Positions 21,430 to 32,539 of a stretch of 64,000 bases of DNA are shown piece by piece. Origin of the DNA: Gambelia wislizenii (Eukaryota; Chordata; Lepidosauria; Squamata; Crotaphytidae); assembly GCA_030847615.1 (NCBI GenBank), contig JAUMIR010000003.1, forward strand, positions 57,211,001 to 57,275,000, given 5' to 3'. A program made the position numbers and the translations under genes. The notes under the pieces were generated by a model that was not told the origin of the DNA, made no database searches, and saw nothing but the letters and a program-made list of their open reading frames with translations. Position 1 is the stretch's first letter. Every line of letters begins with the position of its first letter.

Positions 21430-21813
21430 CTCTTACCACAGCAAAGCAAATATGATTTCATAGGCATCACTAAAAACTGGTGGGATGAGTCTCATGATTA
21501 GAATGTAGTAACAGAGGGGTATAACCTATTTCAGAGAAATAGACCAAACAGGAAAGGTGGTGGAGTAGCATTATACATTAAGGATGTGTACACATGTGAA
21601 CAGATCCATGACTTCAATCCTGGGAGCCAGGTTGAGTACATCTGGGTAAAAATTAAGGGGGAGAGAAATAGCAGGGATGTCATTGTGGGGGTCTACTACA
21701 GACCTCCACGCCAAACTGAGGACTTGGATGATGCCTTCCTAGAAGAGATGACTGCACATTCAGACAGGAGAAATGTAGTAATAATAGGGGATTTTAACTA
21801 CCCTGATATTTGA
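21430..21813 (+). pseudogene. CR1-A ORF2 endonuclease domain, partial
   Basis: Recognisable AP-endonuclease blocks: YDFIGITKNWWDESHD (E of the ITETW-type block altered), GYNLFQRNRPNRKGGGVALYIKD, VEYIWVKIKGE, VIVGVYYRPPRQ, and NVVIIGDFNYPDI, the GDFN motif, before a stop at 21814. The C-terminal SDH block is absent because of the deletion that joins this part to the RT. Confidence 0.75.
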
Positions 21814-21819
21814 AACAGA

Positions 21820-22251
21820 TGGTCTGTAAACACCTAGAAAGGAAAGCTGTGATTGCTAAAAGTCAACATGTGTTTTTGAAAAACAAGTCATGCCAGACTA
21901 ATCTTATCTATTTTTTTGATCATTACACACGTGGTAGATGAAGGGAATGCTGTGGATGTAGTGTATCAGTAAGGCCTTTGATTTCAGTAAGGCCTTTGAC
22001 AAAGTCCCACATGATATTCTTTCAAAAAAGTTAGTGATCCCTCTCAAGGGCTCATTGTCTGTGGGCTAGACAATGAAACTGTTAGGTGGATTTGTAACTG
22101 GTTGGTAGGTCAAATCCAAAGGGTAGTCAGTAATGGCTCCTCTTCATCCTGGAGAGAAGTGACTAGTGGGGTGCTACAGGGTTCTGTCCTGGGACCAGTT
22201 CTATTCAACATCTTTATCAACAACTTGGATGATAGAACACAGGGCATTTTT
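21820..22251 (+). pseudogene. CR1-A reverse transcriptase, left part
   Basis: CKHLERKAVIAKSQHVF, KNKSCQTNLIYFF, then broken frames with a small internal duplication around 21958-22003 (gtaaggcctttgatttcagt repeated), then [45 protein letters not shown]. The frame is cut at 22251 by the L1 target site, just before the catalytic FADD, which lies at 28634 after the insertion. Confidence 0.8.
22234..22251 (+). repeat. Left 18-bp target-site duplication of the L1
   Basis: agaacacagggcattttt, identical to 28609-28626. It is CR1 sequence, which shows the L1 landed in CR1-A. Confidence 0.95.
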
Positions 22252-22725
22252 TCCAAAAACAATTATTTTATTTTATTTTCTCATAAAGTAACATGTACAT
22301 ATAAAAGAGACACAAATACATACACAAACACATTAGACTTCTAAATGTATTATAAAACTTCCCCCTAGAGAGGTACCAGTTTGTTATAAAGGAGTTATAT
22401 ATCGTAATAATTCCTTTATTTCCCCCCCACCTCAATAAGTTAACTAAAGTTAATTAACTAAATTAGCTAAATTAATAAAATTAAATTGACTAAAATTAAA
22501 ACTAGAATTAAATAGAAACTAAAATTAATAACCCAAATTAACGAAATCAAAAATAAATAGAGGGTTCCCCCCCCAGTTATATTATCATTAACTTACTAAT
22601 AACAATGTTATCTCATTATCACGGTTATAATAATACATCTTTAAAAAAAACCATAAGCATCTTCAATCAGTAGGGCAATAACAGAAATAAAAAGTTGATA
22701 GAACTGTATCACGTAGAATTTATAG

Positions 22726-23131
22726 TTAAACAATCACATTATCTGCATTCTTTTGCAGATAATCTAAAAGAGGATGCCATATTTGATGGAATTTAGAATT
22801 TTCTATATTATCTAACATAAGAGTCAGCTTTTCCATTTCCAAAATGTCTATTACTTTTTCAAGCCATTCTCCTTTATCTGGAATTGAATCTTTTCTCCAA
22901 TGTCTTGCCAAAACGATCCTGGCTGCAGTAGTCATGTGCCAAATCATTCTTTCTGTATGAATTCCTAATTTCAAATCTGGATTAATTATTCTTAATAGAA
23001 AAAGTTTGGGGGTAAATTCAATTTTCTTTTTTATAATTTTTTGGATTGAGGTGCATATCATACACCAAAATCTGTATATTTGCGTGCATCCCCACCATTG
23101 GTGAAAAAAAAATACCAATTTCTTTCATTTC
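22726..23131 (-). pseudogene. L1 ORF2 C-terminal end
   Basis: Minus-strand frame reading VFFFHQWWGCTQIYRFWCM, FLLRIINPDLKLGIHTERM, TTAARIVLARHWRKDSIPDKG and WLEKVIDILEMEKLT. The HxWWxC...FW and TAARIxxAxxWK blocks are characteristic of the L1 ORF2 cysteine-rich C-terminal region. The stop near 22726 is the ORF2 terminus; 22252-22725 is then 3'UTR. An extra T in the T9 run just upstream of HQWW shifts the frame. It continues across CR1-B into 25293-26107. Confidence 0.8.
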
Positions 23132-25292
23132 AATGAGCTGATTTCAATAAACTCAGGGAAATACTGGGGGTGATCCCATGGTCAGGAATACTAAAAGAGA
23201 AGAGACCTCAAGACGGATGGGACTTTCTCAAAAGGGAGATGCTGAAGGCACAATTTCAAACAGTACCATTGAGGAAGAAAAATGGGAGGTGTCTCAAGAA
23301 ACCAGGATGGATGACTAAAGAACTTTCAATGGAGCTAAGTTTTAAACGGAACATGTATAGGAAATGGAAAAGGGGGGAAATCACCAAAGAAGAATTCAAA
23401 CAGATAGCGAACACGTGTAGGAGCAAAGTCAGAAAAGCTAAAGCACAGAATGAGCTCAGGCTTGCTAGGGAGGTTAAGAACAATAAAAAGGGTTTTTTTG
23501 GGGTATGTCCGCAGCAAAAGGAGGAAGAAGGAAATGATAGGGCCGCTACGAGGAGAAGATGGCAAAATGCTAACAGGGGACAGAGAAAAGGCAGAATTAC
23601 TCAACACCTTCTTTGCCTCAGTGTTTTCAGAAAAGGAAAAGGAGGACCAACCTGAGGATAATGGAACAGAGGACACAATAGGGGAAATCCAGCTCAAAAT
23701 AAGTAAAGAGGTAGTACAGGAATACCTTCTTAATCTAAATGAATTTAAATCTCCAGGACCAGATGAACTACATCCAAGAGTATTAAAAGAGCTGGCAAAT
23801 ATAATCTCAGAGCCATTGGCAATAATATTTGAGAACTCCTGGAGAACAGGAGAAGTCCCAGCAGACTGGAGGAGGGCAAACGTTGTCCCCATCTTCAAAA
23901 AGGGGAAAAGAGAGGATCCCAACAATTATCGTCCAGTTACTCTGACATCAATACCAGGGAAGATTCTAGAGCAGATCATTAAACAGAGAGTCTGTGAACA
24001 TTTAGAAGGCAATGCCATAATCACAAAAAGTCAACATGGGTTTCAGAGAAACAAGTCATGCCAGACTAATCTGATCTCTTTTTTTTGATAAAGTTACCAG
24101 CTTGGTAGATGAAGGGAATGCTGTGGACACTGCATACCTTGATTTCAGTAAGGCCTTTGACAAGGTTCCCCATGACATTCTTGCAAACAAGCTTGTAAAA
24201 TGTGGGCTAGACAAATTAACAGTTCAATGGATTTGTAATTGGTTGACCGGCCGAACCCAAAGGGTGCTCAGCAGTGGCTCCTCTTCGTCTTGGAAAGATG
24301 TGACCAGTGGGGTGCCACAGGGTTCTGTCCTGGGCCCAGTGCTATTCAACATCTTTATCAATGACTTAGATGAGGGAATTAGGGGCATACTTATCAAATT
24401 TGCAGATGACACCAAATTGGGAGGAGTAGCTAATACCCTAGAGGACAGGATCAAAATTCAGAATGACCTGGATAGACTGGAGAGCTGGGCCAAAGCTAAC
24501 AAAATGAAATTCAATACGGAGAAATGTAAAGTACTGCATTTAGGGCGGAAAAATGAAATGCATAAATATAGGATGGGAGAGACCTGGCTGAATGAGACTA
24601 CATGCGAAAGGGATCTAGGAGTCCTAGTAGACCACAAGTTGAACATGAGCCAACAGTATGATGCGGCAGCTAAAAAAAGGCCAATGTGATTTTGGGCTGT
24701 ATCAATAGAAGTATAGTGTCTAGATCAAGGGAAGTAATAGTGCCACTCTATTCTGCCTTGGTCAGACCTCACTTAGAATACTGTGTCCAGTTCTGGGCAC
24801 CACAATTCAGAAAGGATATTGACAAACTGGAGCGTTTCCAGAGAAGGGCAACTAAAATGGTGAAAGGTCTGGAAATGATGCCTTATGAGGAGAGACTTAG
24901 GGAGCTGGGTATGTTTAGCCTGGAAAAAAGACGGTTAAGAGGCGATATGATAGCCCTGTTTAAGTATTTGAAGGGATGTCATGCTGAGGATGGAGCAGGC
25001 TTGTTTTCTGCTGCTCCAGAGACTGGAACACAGAGCAATGGGTGCAAGCTCCAGTAACAGAGATTCTACCTCAACATGAGGAGGAACTTTTTGACAGTAA
25101 GAGCTGTTCGGCAGTGGAACACACTCCCTCGGAGCGTGGTGGGGTCTCCTTCCTTGGAGGTCTTTCAACAGAGGCTGGATGGCCATCTGTCGGGGATGCT
25201 TTGATCAAGATTTCCTGCGTGGCAGGAGGTTGGACTGGATGGCCCTTGTGGTCTCTTCCAACTCTGCAATTCTATGATTCTATGATTCTATG
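23132..25292 (+). mobile_element. Second CR1 LINE (CR1-B), inserted in the L1
   Basis: 5'-truncated in the linker after the endonuclease, then RT and the complete 3' end with three attctatg octamers at 25268-25292. Coding is far better preserved than in CR1-A (three frames cover the whole RT), and the element interrupts the L1 C-terminal coding region on the opposite strand. It is therefore the youngest layer here. Confidence 0.9.
23170..25057 (+). pseudogene. CR1-B ORF2: linker, reverse transcriptase, C-terminal region
   Basis: Linker KPGWMTKELSMELSFKRNMY (23296-23355); RT blocks KEVVQEYLLNLNEFKSPGPD, GEVPADWRRANVVPIFKKG, NNYRPVTLTSIPGKILE, SQHGFQRNKSCQTNL, then [14 protein letters not shown] (24135-24176, catalytic Asp), [16 protein letters not shown], and IKFADDTKLGG (24391-24423, catalytic FADD). 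The C-terminal part continues as [20 protein letters not shown] and [20 protein letters not shown]. Frame breaks are near 23505 (a T-run), 24088 and 24680, all short shifts, so it was inactivated recently relative to CR1-A. Confidence 0.88.
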
Positions 25293-26135
25293 ATTTCCAA
25301 CAATACAATTTCATATTTTTTGACATTTTTGCTAATTTTGTCAGAGGGAGGTACCATCTAATCATCATTTTCATAGCATTTTCTTTCAGATAGAAGGATC
25401 TCGTAACACTCGAAATCTTTTTCCAGGCTTTCCCCCATTCGTCTAAATTAATACATCATCCTATGTCCTTAGCCCATTTGATCATATATTCTTTTACCTC
25501 TTCATCCACCATATCAGCTCTTAACAAAAATTTATAAAGCCTTGACAGTATATGTTTATCTCCTTTCTGGAATATTATTTCAGGATTTGATGGTTTTAAA
25601 TCTAATCCTCTTTCTAAAAGGTTTTATTTAAATCTCTCTTTAATTTGCATATAAAGGAACCATTGGATGGCAAAACCTTCTAGATGTTAATTGTTGTTGT
25701 TCTTTTAATTTTGTCATTTCTCCTGACTTGTAAACTAGGTCCTCATATGTAATCCAGATTGTGTCTTTTCTCAGACTGTAAATAGACATAGCTTCAGCTG
25801 GAGAAAACCAACCTGGAAGGTGAGGGTTTAAGAAATCATGATATTTAACCCAAACTTTGAATAATGACTTGCGAATTAAATGATTGTTAAATGATTATAA
25901 TAATTCTGGCTTCTGATGCCATAAATAGAAGTGCCATCCAAAATGTAAGTCGTGGCCCTCTAGTGCTAGCATTATTTTGTTATCCAACATTATCCACATT
26001 TTGAGCCATGCTAAACAGCTGGCCTCATAATAAATTTTAATATTTGGAAATGCAAGACCTCCTTTATCCTTTACATCTGTCATCGGCTTGAGTTTTGCCC
26101 TTTCCAAACAAATTTTTTCTTTCTCTTTATTTCCT
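25293..26135 (-). pseudogene. L1 ORF2, post-RT segment
   Basis: On the minus strand the clearest block is MTDVKDKGGLAFPNIKIYYE, then ASCLAWLKMWIML (26071-25964), the L1 motif KKEGGLGLPNxxLYYxA. Upstream FVWKGQ is seen at about 26125. Further along, KKYEIVLLE next to the CR1-B junction corresponds to the CW(K)C block when the frame is shifted. The breakpoint with the inverted 5' segment is around 26130-26145. Confidence 0.75.
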
Positions 26136-26139
26136 TTTT

Positions 26140-26300
26140 TGTTGTTGTTGAAAGAGTTCTAAAGTTTGGTATCCCTTAACTTTTAAAGTGCAGTTTAACA
26201 GACAGGAACCTGACTATAATAACTTGAGAGTTAATTTATACTCTTCTTAATTGACAAATCAGTATACACGAAATTAAAACAAACACTACTCAATTTCACA
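26140..26300 (+). promoter_or_regulatory. L1 5'UTR remnant
   Basis: About 160 bases between the inversion breakpoint and the ORF1 start. It would carry the internal promoter of the L1 if the cDNA reached the RNA 5' end. No specific factor site is claimed. Confidence 0.45.
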
Positions 26301-27332
26301 ATGAGGTCAGGAAAAGTACATGGAACTGAGCCTCAGCATAGTAGGGAGTCTATTGATGACCCTCCTGTTTATTACCAAAAAAATATATGGAAGAAATGAG
26401 ACTTTTCATGAAAGATATAAAAACAGATTTATCAGCTTTAAGATCTCAAATGTCAGATATGCAAACCACTCTAGAACAACTTCGGGAAGACGTGGCTTTA
26501 AACAGGAAAGACATTGATAAGAAGAAAAAGGATATCCAAGGATTGAAACAAAAAAAAAATGTTGCTTCTACAACAGATATTGAGAAACAATTAGATAGAA
26601 TGGCACTCATTGAGAAGAAGCAGATGGATTCCTGGATCAGAATTAGAGGTTTAGAAGAAGAGAGTAAGGAGAAAATTAGGGAGAGGATAGTAAGCTTGTT
26701 AGCAAATTTTCTTGAGGTTGAAGATGAAGTGGTAGATAATGAAATAGATACCGTGTACAGGATTCAATTGACATTAGCAAAAAAAAAAAAAAAGATTAAA
26801 AAAGAAATTATCAAGGGATGTAGTTGTACAATTTGCCAAAAAATCTATAAAATATAAAATAATAGAAGAACATAATAAAACTCCAATGGTGGACCAAGGC
26901 AAACAATTAACAGTTCTAAAAGAAATTCCTACTAGAATTTTGAGGAAGAGGAGGGAATATGACTTTTTAGTATCTAAGTTGAAAGCTAATCAAATAATGT
27001 TCTGTTGGGACCATCTGGAAGGAGTTATATTCAACTATAAAGATCAAAGGTTTTGAATAAACTCAATTGATAAAGCTCATGACTTTCTAAAACGATTTGG
27101 TTCTCATCTGAACAATTTTGGCACCTCTGCCTCTAAGCCAGAATCAAATCCAAGAGGGGATAAAAATAAAGATAACAATATGACTGGATCAAAGGGAGAC
27201 AGAGAAGCTGAAGAAACTGATGGTAAAGATTCTTTAGATAAGAAATTAAGGGAGAAGAAGATTGACATGAATACAAGCTTACTTGATTTGGATACTGAAG
27301 ATCTGGCCATGTTAGATTCAAAAGGGAAATGA
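26301..27332 (+). pseudogene. L1 ORF1 (RNA-binding chaperone), frameshifted
   Basis: ORF1p coats L1 RNA. The likely start is ATG at 26301 (MRSGKVHGTEPQHSRES). A shift near 26385 leads into the coiled-coil part, with LRSQMSDMQTTLEQLREDVA and repeated KKDIQGLKQKK heptads, then the RRM start MDSWIRIRGLEEESKEKIRE. A shift in the A-run near 26788 leads to the C-terminal domain (VVQFAKKSIKYKIIEEH; TRILRKRREYDFLVSKLK; GVIFNYKDQRF) and an acidic tail ending at TGA 27330-27332, which overlaps the ORF2 ATG by four bases (ATGA). Order and motifs are those of L1. Confidence 0.8.
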
Positions 27333-28608
27333 TGAAATCAATAATTACATGGAACGCAAATGGTCTTAACTCCATAATAAAGAGAAAAAAATATTTTCAA
27401 TATCTTAAGAAGTCTAATTTAGACATTTGTTGTATTCAAGAAACGCATATTAAACAAAAGGAAGTGAAAATTTTATCTATGCCAAAGTTGGGGGAATTAT
27501 TTGTATCTGCGGCAACTGTTAAAAAAAGAGGCATAGCTATTTATGTTAAACCTCATTTATCACCTAAGCTGATTTTTAGTGATGGAAGAGGGAGATTTGT
27601 GGGGGTGGAAGTGAGAATGGAAGATAATGTCTTACTATTGATTGGTGTATATATTCCATGCAATGAAAACAGTACATTTTGTGAGGACCTTAATAAGGTG
27701 CTGGTAGACCACCCTTACCAACATATTTGTATACTTGGTGATTTTAACAGAGTGGTCAACCCGTTGTTGGACAGGTCCTCTCAGGGCAAATGTAAAAGAC
27801 TTAAAAATCAAGGTAAACTCACATCAGAATTTTTTCATTTGATAGAAGAATTCCAACTTGAAGATTTATGGAGATTTAAACACCCCAACGTCAAAGATTA
27901 TATCTTTTTTTTCTGGTCTTCACAATTCATGGTCAAGAATTGATCTGATTTGGCTCTCTAAAAGTTTGTTACACATCACAAAAAAGATTGAAATCTTACC
28001 TCAAACCTTTAGTGATCACAATCCGGTTAAAAGGTGTTTAGGATTTGGGTTAGAAGCAAAGAGTTGGAGATTAAATAGTAATTTACTTCGAAATGATACC
28101 TTCATATGCCAATGTAATAAAGAACTGGAAGAATTTTTAAAGTTTAACTTAGACAATGAAGTTAATACACTTATCGTTTGGGATATAGCTAAGGCAGTAA
28201 GTAGAGGTATATTTATTCAAAAATCAATGGAGTTAAAAAAAACAAAGAGAAGAAATGACAGACCTTACAAATAAAATTAAGGAGTTAGAGAGAAAATTAA
28301 AATTAGATCCTAAGAATAAAGTCATACAGAATAGTATAAAGTTTGTTAAGAAACAATTATCAACGTCTATGCTGGATGAAATGGAAAAAAAATTTAAAAT
28401 TTGTGAGGCAAAACTACTTTGAAAATGCCAACAAACCAGGTCAGTGGCTGGCTTATAAGATTAGGAAAAAAAAAAGAGAAAGAAACATTTAATTAAGCAA
28501 ATTAAAGAAGGAGATATGATAATTTCAGAAAGAAAAGAAATAAAAAATATTTTATAATTATTTTCAGAATTTGTATAATCTTCAGGAACAAGAAGATAAA
28601 AAAAAGAA
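27329..28608 (+). pseudogene. L1 ORF2, endonuclease and following linker
   Basis: MKSIITWNANGLNSIIKR (WNxNG block), CCIQETHI (QETH, catalytic Glu), LLIGVYIPCNEN, HICILGDFNRVV (GDFN), then after a shift at about 27905 (T-run) a WSRIDLIWLSKSLL block and FSDHNPV (SDH, catalytic Asp/His) at about 28011. These are all blocks of the L1 AP-type endonuclease. The linker continues (TNKIKELERKLKLDPKNK) and reaches the IKQIKEGD block that precedes the RT, where the segment ends at 28608. Internal stops at 27945 and 28275. Confidence 0.85.
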
Positions 28609-28626
28609 AGAACACAGGGCATTTTT
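28609..28626 (+). repeat. Right 18-bp target-site duplication of the L1
   Basis: Exact copy of 22234-22251, after which CR1-A coding resumes. Confidence 0.95.
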
Positions 28627-29507
28627 ATCAAGTTTGCAGATGACACCAAATTAGGAGGGGTAGCTAATACCCCAGAGGACAGGATCAGAATCTAAAATGA
28701 CCTCAACAGATTAGAAAGCTGGGCCAAAACTAACAAAATGAATTTCAACAGGGAGAAATCTTGGATGCTACATGTGGGCAGGAAAGATGAAAAGCACAGA
28801 TATAGGATGGGTGACACATGGCTTGATGACAGTACACATGAAAGGGATCTAGGAGTCAGTGGACCACAAGCTGAACTTGAGTCAGCAGTGTGATGCAGCA
28901 GCTAAAAAGCCAATGTGACTCTAGGATGTATTAATAGTATAGTGTCTAGATCAAGGGAAGTAGTAGTGCCACTCTATTATGCTTTAGTCAAACTCACCTG
29001 GAATATTGTGTCCCACTCTGGGCACCACAATTCAGGAAGGATATTTAGAAGCTGGAACGTGTCCAGAGGAGGGCAACCAGGATGGTGGGAGGTCTGGAAG
29101 CCATGCCCTATGAGAAGCGGCTTAGGGAGCTGGGTATGTTTAACCTGGAGAAGAGAAGGCTGAGAGGTTACATGATAGCTGTGTTTAAATATTTGAAGGG
29201 ATGTCATACCGAGGATGAAGCAAGCTTGTTTTCTGCTGTTCCAGAGACAGAGCAATGGGTTCAAACTACAGGAAAAAAGATTCCACCTAAGCATTAGGAA
29301 GAACTTCCTGACGGTAAGAGCTGTTTGGCAGGGTAATGCACTCCCTGGGAGTGTGGTGGAGTCTCTTTCTTTCTAGGTTTTTAAGCAGAGGCTTGACGGC
29401 CATCTGTCAGGAATGCTTTGATTGTGTATTCCTGAATGGCAGAATGGGGTTGGACTGGATGGCCCTTGTGATCTCTTCCAACTCTATGATGCTATGATTC
29501 TATGATC
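28627..29507 (+). pseudogene. CR1-A ORF2, RT catalytic box to 3' end
   Basis: It begins IKFADDTKLGGVANTPEDR, then ESWAKTNKMNFN and KHRYRMGDTWLDDSTHERDL, with frame breaks, then [20 protein letters not shown], and from 29082 [20 protein letters not shown] and [20 protein letters not shown]. The 3' non-coding end runs to ctatgatgctatgattctat at about 29507. It has more shifts and stops than CR1-B, in keeping with its greater age. Confidence 0.85.
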
Positions 29508-29579
29508 TGGAATCTACGAGGGTCCCACCCCACCAATCTTGCTTCTGCCTACCTCCTCCTCCTCCTCTTCCTTCTTCTT

Positions 29580-30778
29580 CATTACCCAAAACTCTGGAGG
29601 ACCTGGGATAAATATACTCGACTTAGCAATACAAGAGTTGGGCAATGGCAGGACCTTTAGACCTGTGTATACCAGTACTGTGCATACCAGGAGAAGACTC
29701 TAAGCCAACCAGGTACAATTAAATGATTCTTATTAAGAAAATAACAATAATAACATTCACATACACATTCAGGCTTCAAGCACTCATGCAAGGCTAATGA
29801 ATTAAGTAGGACTTATTTGGATAGAGTAATAGAGTGAGGGGAGTTTGCTGGGTGATACAGTACCGATCAGAGGAGTGGTGATCGTGGAGGAAACCAGCAG
29901 AGTGGGGGTCTGGAAGAAGGCATAGCTACACAGTCTGATGTGGAGTCAAGAGGAGGATGAACTGTGGACACTTGAGAGAATTTTGAAGGGTTTTTTACAC
30001 TTAATCGTTCCCTTCAGGGGATAGGATTTAGAGTGGAGTACAATTCTTCTCGGTGTCTCCCTGGCTAAAACAATGGATGCTCCAGAGGTGCTAAAGATGG
30101 TTAATGTGTTACCACTTTGAAACTGAATGAAGCAAGCAACCTTGTCTGAGGTAGAGAAGAGGGGAAATAGTTCTTTTATAAACCTTGAGTACTTTGCTAT
30201 ACTTGATTGGATTAGCCAGATGTCCAGGCAAGAAGTTGCCCTTCAGGTTAACTTTCTTTGGAATTTAGAATGGCTCCTCCCTAGGGTGTATGTGACTTAG
30301 GAGATTTTCAGACGGGGGAAATAACCCCTGTGGAGATCAGGAGAGTAACGTGGCTGTTCTGCTGCCAGGGCTCCGTTTCACACACCCCTGTCCTTCTCCC
30401 GGTCTCCATTTGTTCTCTCTCCATCCTGCTTGCATTTTCCTTCTGCTATTTTCTTTTATTTTTTACTAATGAAGAACTTTAGTTAGTAAAAGATAGCAGA
30501 AGGACTGGAGGGAGAACAAATGGAGACCAGGAGAAGGATGGGGTGTGCAAAATGGAGCGCTGGCAGCAGAACAGCCCCGTTTCTCTTCTGATCTCCACGG
30601 GGGTTATTTCCCCCATCTGAACATCTCCTTAATCTCAGTGCTAGTCCTTGGGAGTCCCTGGTTCTTTGGGATCCCTGGTTTACTTGCCACTCTTGTGGAA
30701 AGCCAAAGTTAGCCAGATTATTAAATATTGCCCATTATTATGTGGAAAAGGGGCTATGGGCTGTCAGTGCTGGTAATA
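29580..30778 (-). mobile_element. LTR, minus strand, carrying a hairpin MITE
   Basis: The sequence matches the LTR at 54036-54976: the acctttagacctgtgtatac stretch, the cattcaggcttcaagcactc block, and a U3-side end ctgtcagtgctggtaata against tgtcagggcaggtaaca. On the minus strand a polyadenylation signal region lies near 29725-29750 in diverged form. The hairpin MITE at 30300-30628 sits inside. Without it the LTR is about 870 bp. No internal retroviral coding is attached. LTR retroelement class (Ty3/gypsy or endogenous retrovirus) is not resolved. Confidence 0.65.
30300..30628. mobile_element. Harbinger-like hairpin MITE, subfamily A, copy 2
   Basis: GGAGATTTTCAGACGGGGG at the left and its inverse CCCCCATCTGAACATCTCC at the right are flanked by exact TTA duplications (30297-30299 and 30629-30631). 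The arms pair along the full 329 bp, e.g. tggagatcaggag against cttctgatctcca, and the centre around 30455-30490 carries ttttactaatgaagaacttt / agttagtaaaa. Confidence 0.85.
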
Positions 30779-30780
30779 GT

Positions 30781-31120
30781 TTTTTATATTTATTTCTCAT
30801 CTGTCCTTTTCCCAATTCAGGACTCAGAGCAGTTTACAACAAATTTTAAAAAGGATAGTAAAAAATGCACAAGATACAAAAGTTAAAATGAGACTAAACA
30901 ATTAAAAAATTAAAACAAGATTAACATATATATAATTAAATATGCAAACACAGACCAACTCAACAAATAGCAAGATCTAGCACATTATTTTGGTGGGACA
31001 GACCTTGTATAGTCAACCACCAAATGCTTGTCTAAACAAAAAAAGTCTTTACTTGTCTGCAGAAATAAAGTAGGATAGGGTGGATTTTTTAGGGATCGGA
31101 TGAATTTATATTTTATTGAT
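30781..31120 (-). mobile_element. L2 LINE, 3' fragment on the minus strand
   Basis: From the LTR edge the plus strand reads tttcccaattcaggactcag then agcagtttacaac and an A-rich run, the reverse complement of an L2 tail. At about 31018-31060 the minus strand encodes a diverged version of the LKTFLFxQ block. No intact frame. Confidence 0.5.
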
Positions 31121-32535
31121 CTGTTGTATGATAAGTTCTTCATTAGTATTGCTGTGTAGGGAATAGAATGCTGGGGTCTGCAGAATCCACGCATCACACT
31201 GTGTTTGTCCCCCACCCCCGGTACTGCTTTTGCATTCATGTCTTACTCTAAAATGCAGAAATGGCCACACAGCACACTTTTGTGAGGACAACACTCACTA
31301 TAAGAGTTCCCAGATTTGTTAAGGTGATATCTGCTATTCATAAAATGAAGAAGTTTTCAGATGGATGGAGACTTTTGTGTTTAAAAAAAAGAAAGGAAAG
31401 GCTATGTCCAATAAATCAGCACCATCCAAGGCCACTCTGAGACATTTAGTGCTGGAGAAAGACCAAAACCAAACAAAAACAAACCCACCCTCCTGAATCA
31501 AGGTGTATGCCAAGCATGTTTTTATGTAATTATTTATTTAATTTGTACCCTACCTTTCCTTAAGGACAGGACCCAATTGGTTATTTTGCCAGATGAGACA
31601 AAAAATCCCACATGTACAAGGTATTTCTCTGTATTTAGAATAAAAGAATACAAATGTAATAACTTCCAGCCCAATAACTAACAATTTGTTTCCCTTTCAT
31701 GATATTTATCATCTCATTTGGTCTGCTGTTAGGGCTGGTCCTGGCAGGGTCTCAAAAACAAGGGTTTATGAGGTTAAACACAAGAAGATGAAGACGGGAA
31801 TATAACCTGCTGCATTAACCTTAAAAGCTCAGGGTTTTCTTTTAGCTGTTGCTTCTGGAGGGTTGCTGCACAGATAGAAGCTAAATCATTATGAACCAGT
31901 GCATGATTATGTTGCTAGACTAAGATTTATTGACTTGGAGGGACAAGAAGGATAGAATGCTGATTACAAAAGAAGGCGGCAGCAATTAGGACATGCTCAA
32001 CTTTACATTCATTGTCTGAATCACTCATATCTTCTCTTCTGTAAGATGCCACTGCTAAAGCATAGCTAGAATTTTATTATAGTCTTCCCTAAATATATAG
32101 TGAACTGCACTGCCATATTTAACAAATGTGAAACAGTCTGAGGGTTTATGATAAAAATAAACCATATTAATTTTGTTCAACTGAGTGTAGTATGCTCATT
32201 TGCTCCAAATAATCTCCTCATTCAGATAAATATGGCCATTTAACTCATCCTCCTTTTCTCCACATTTGATTTCTGTTCTCATTCTATCTCTTTGTTTCAT
32301 ATATTTCTTTTGACTCTGAAGCTGAATATACTAATTTGGATATATCTACAGTGCAATCAGGATAACTAGTGAAGTAAGTGCTTGAGGGAAATCCTAGGCC
32401 ATTTTACCACAGCATACTACTTCATGTGTTCTATTTGTAACCAGCATTTTGAACATGTGATTAAAAAAAAAAAAACTCTCCAGAGGCATGGAGTATGGGA
32501 GTTAGAGCAGCCTGGTGCCATGGTCATGTTACTTC
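31121..32535. other. Unassigned sequence
   Basis: A short L2-like tail is possible at 31520-31580 (tttatttaatttgtacccta). Otherwise nothing recognised; no frames of interest. Confidence 0.4.
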
Positions 32536-32539
32536 CTTC

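Larger units (their letters stand above)
22252..28608 (-). mobile_element. L1 LINE with 5' inversion (twin-primed), split by a second CR1
   Basis: In the minus direction the insertion reads: inverted 5' segment (plus-strand 26140-28608: 5'UTR, ORF1, ORF2 endonuclease and start of the inter-domain linker), then the normally oriented 3' segment (minus-strand 26135-22252: post-RT part of ORF2 and 3'UTR with a short A tail at the left boundary). The RT core between the segments is missing. This arrangement, with identical 18-bp duplications outside, is what twin priming produces. CR1-B interrupts the 3' segment at about 23132-25292. Confidence 0.88.
20500..29507 (+). mobile_element. Long CR1 LINE (CR1-A), split by an L1
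   Basis: The left part (20500-22251) holds ORF1 with an esterase domain, then part of the ORF2 endonuclease and the start of the RT. The right part (28609-29507) resumes exactly at the RT catalytic box (IKFADDTKLGG at about 28628-28660) and runs to the 3' end with octamer-like ctatgat repeats. The L1 between is bounded by an 18-bp duplication of CR1 sequence. A large internal deletion joins GDFNYPDI (21813) to the RT near 21820, removing the linker. Multiple stops. It is the oldest layer of the nest. Confidence 0.85.

Noticed and set aside
23335..23925. 196-codon open frame on the minus strand
   Set aside because: It is the antisense shadow of the well-preserved CR1-B RT coding on the plus strand.
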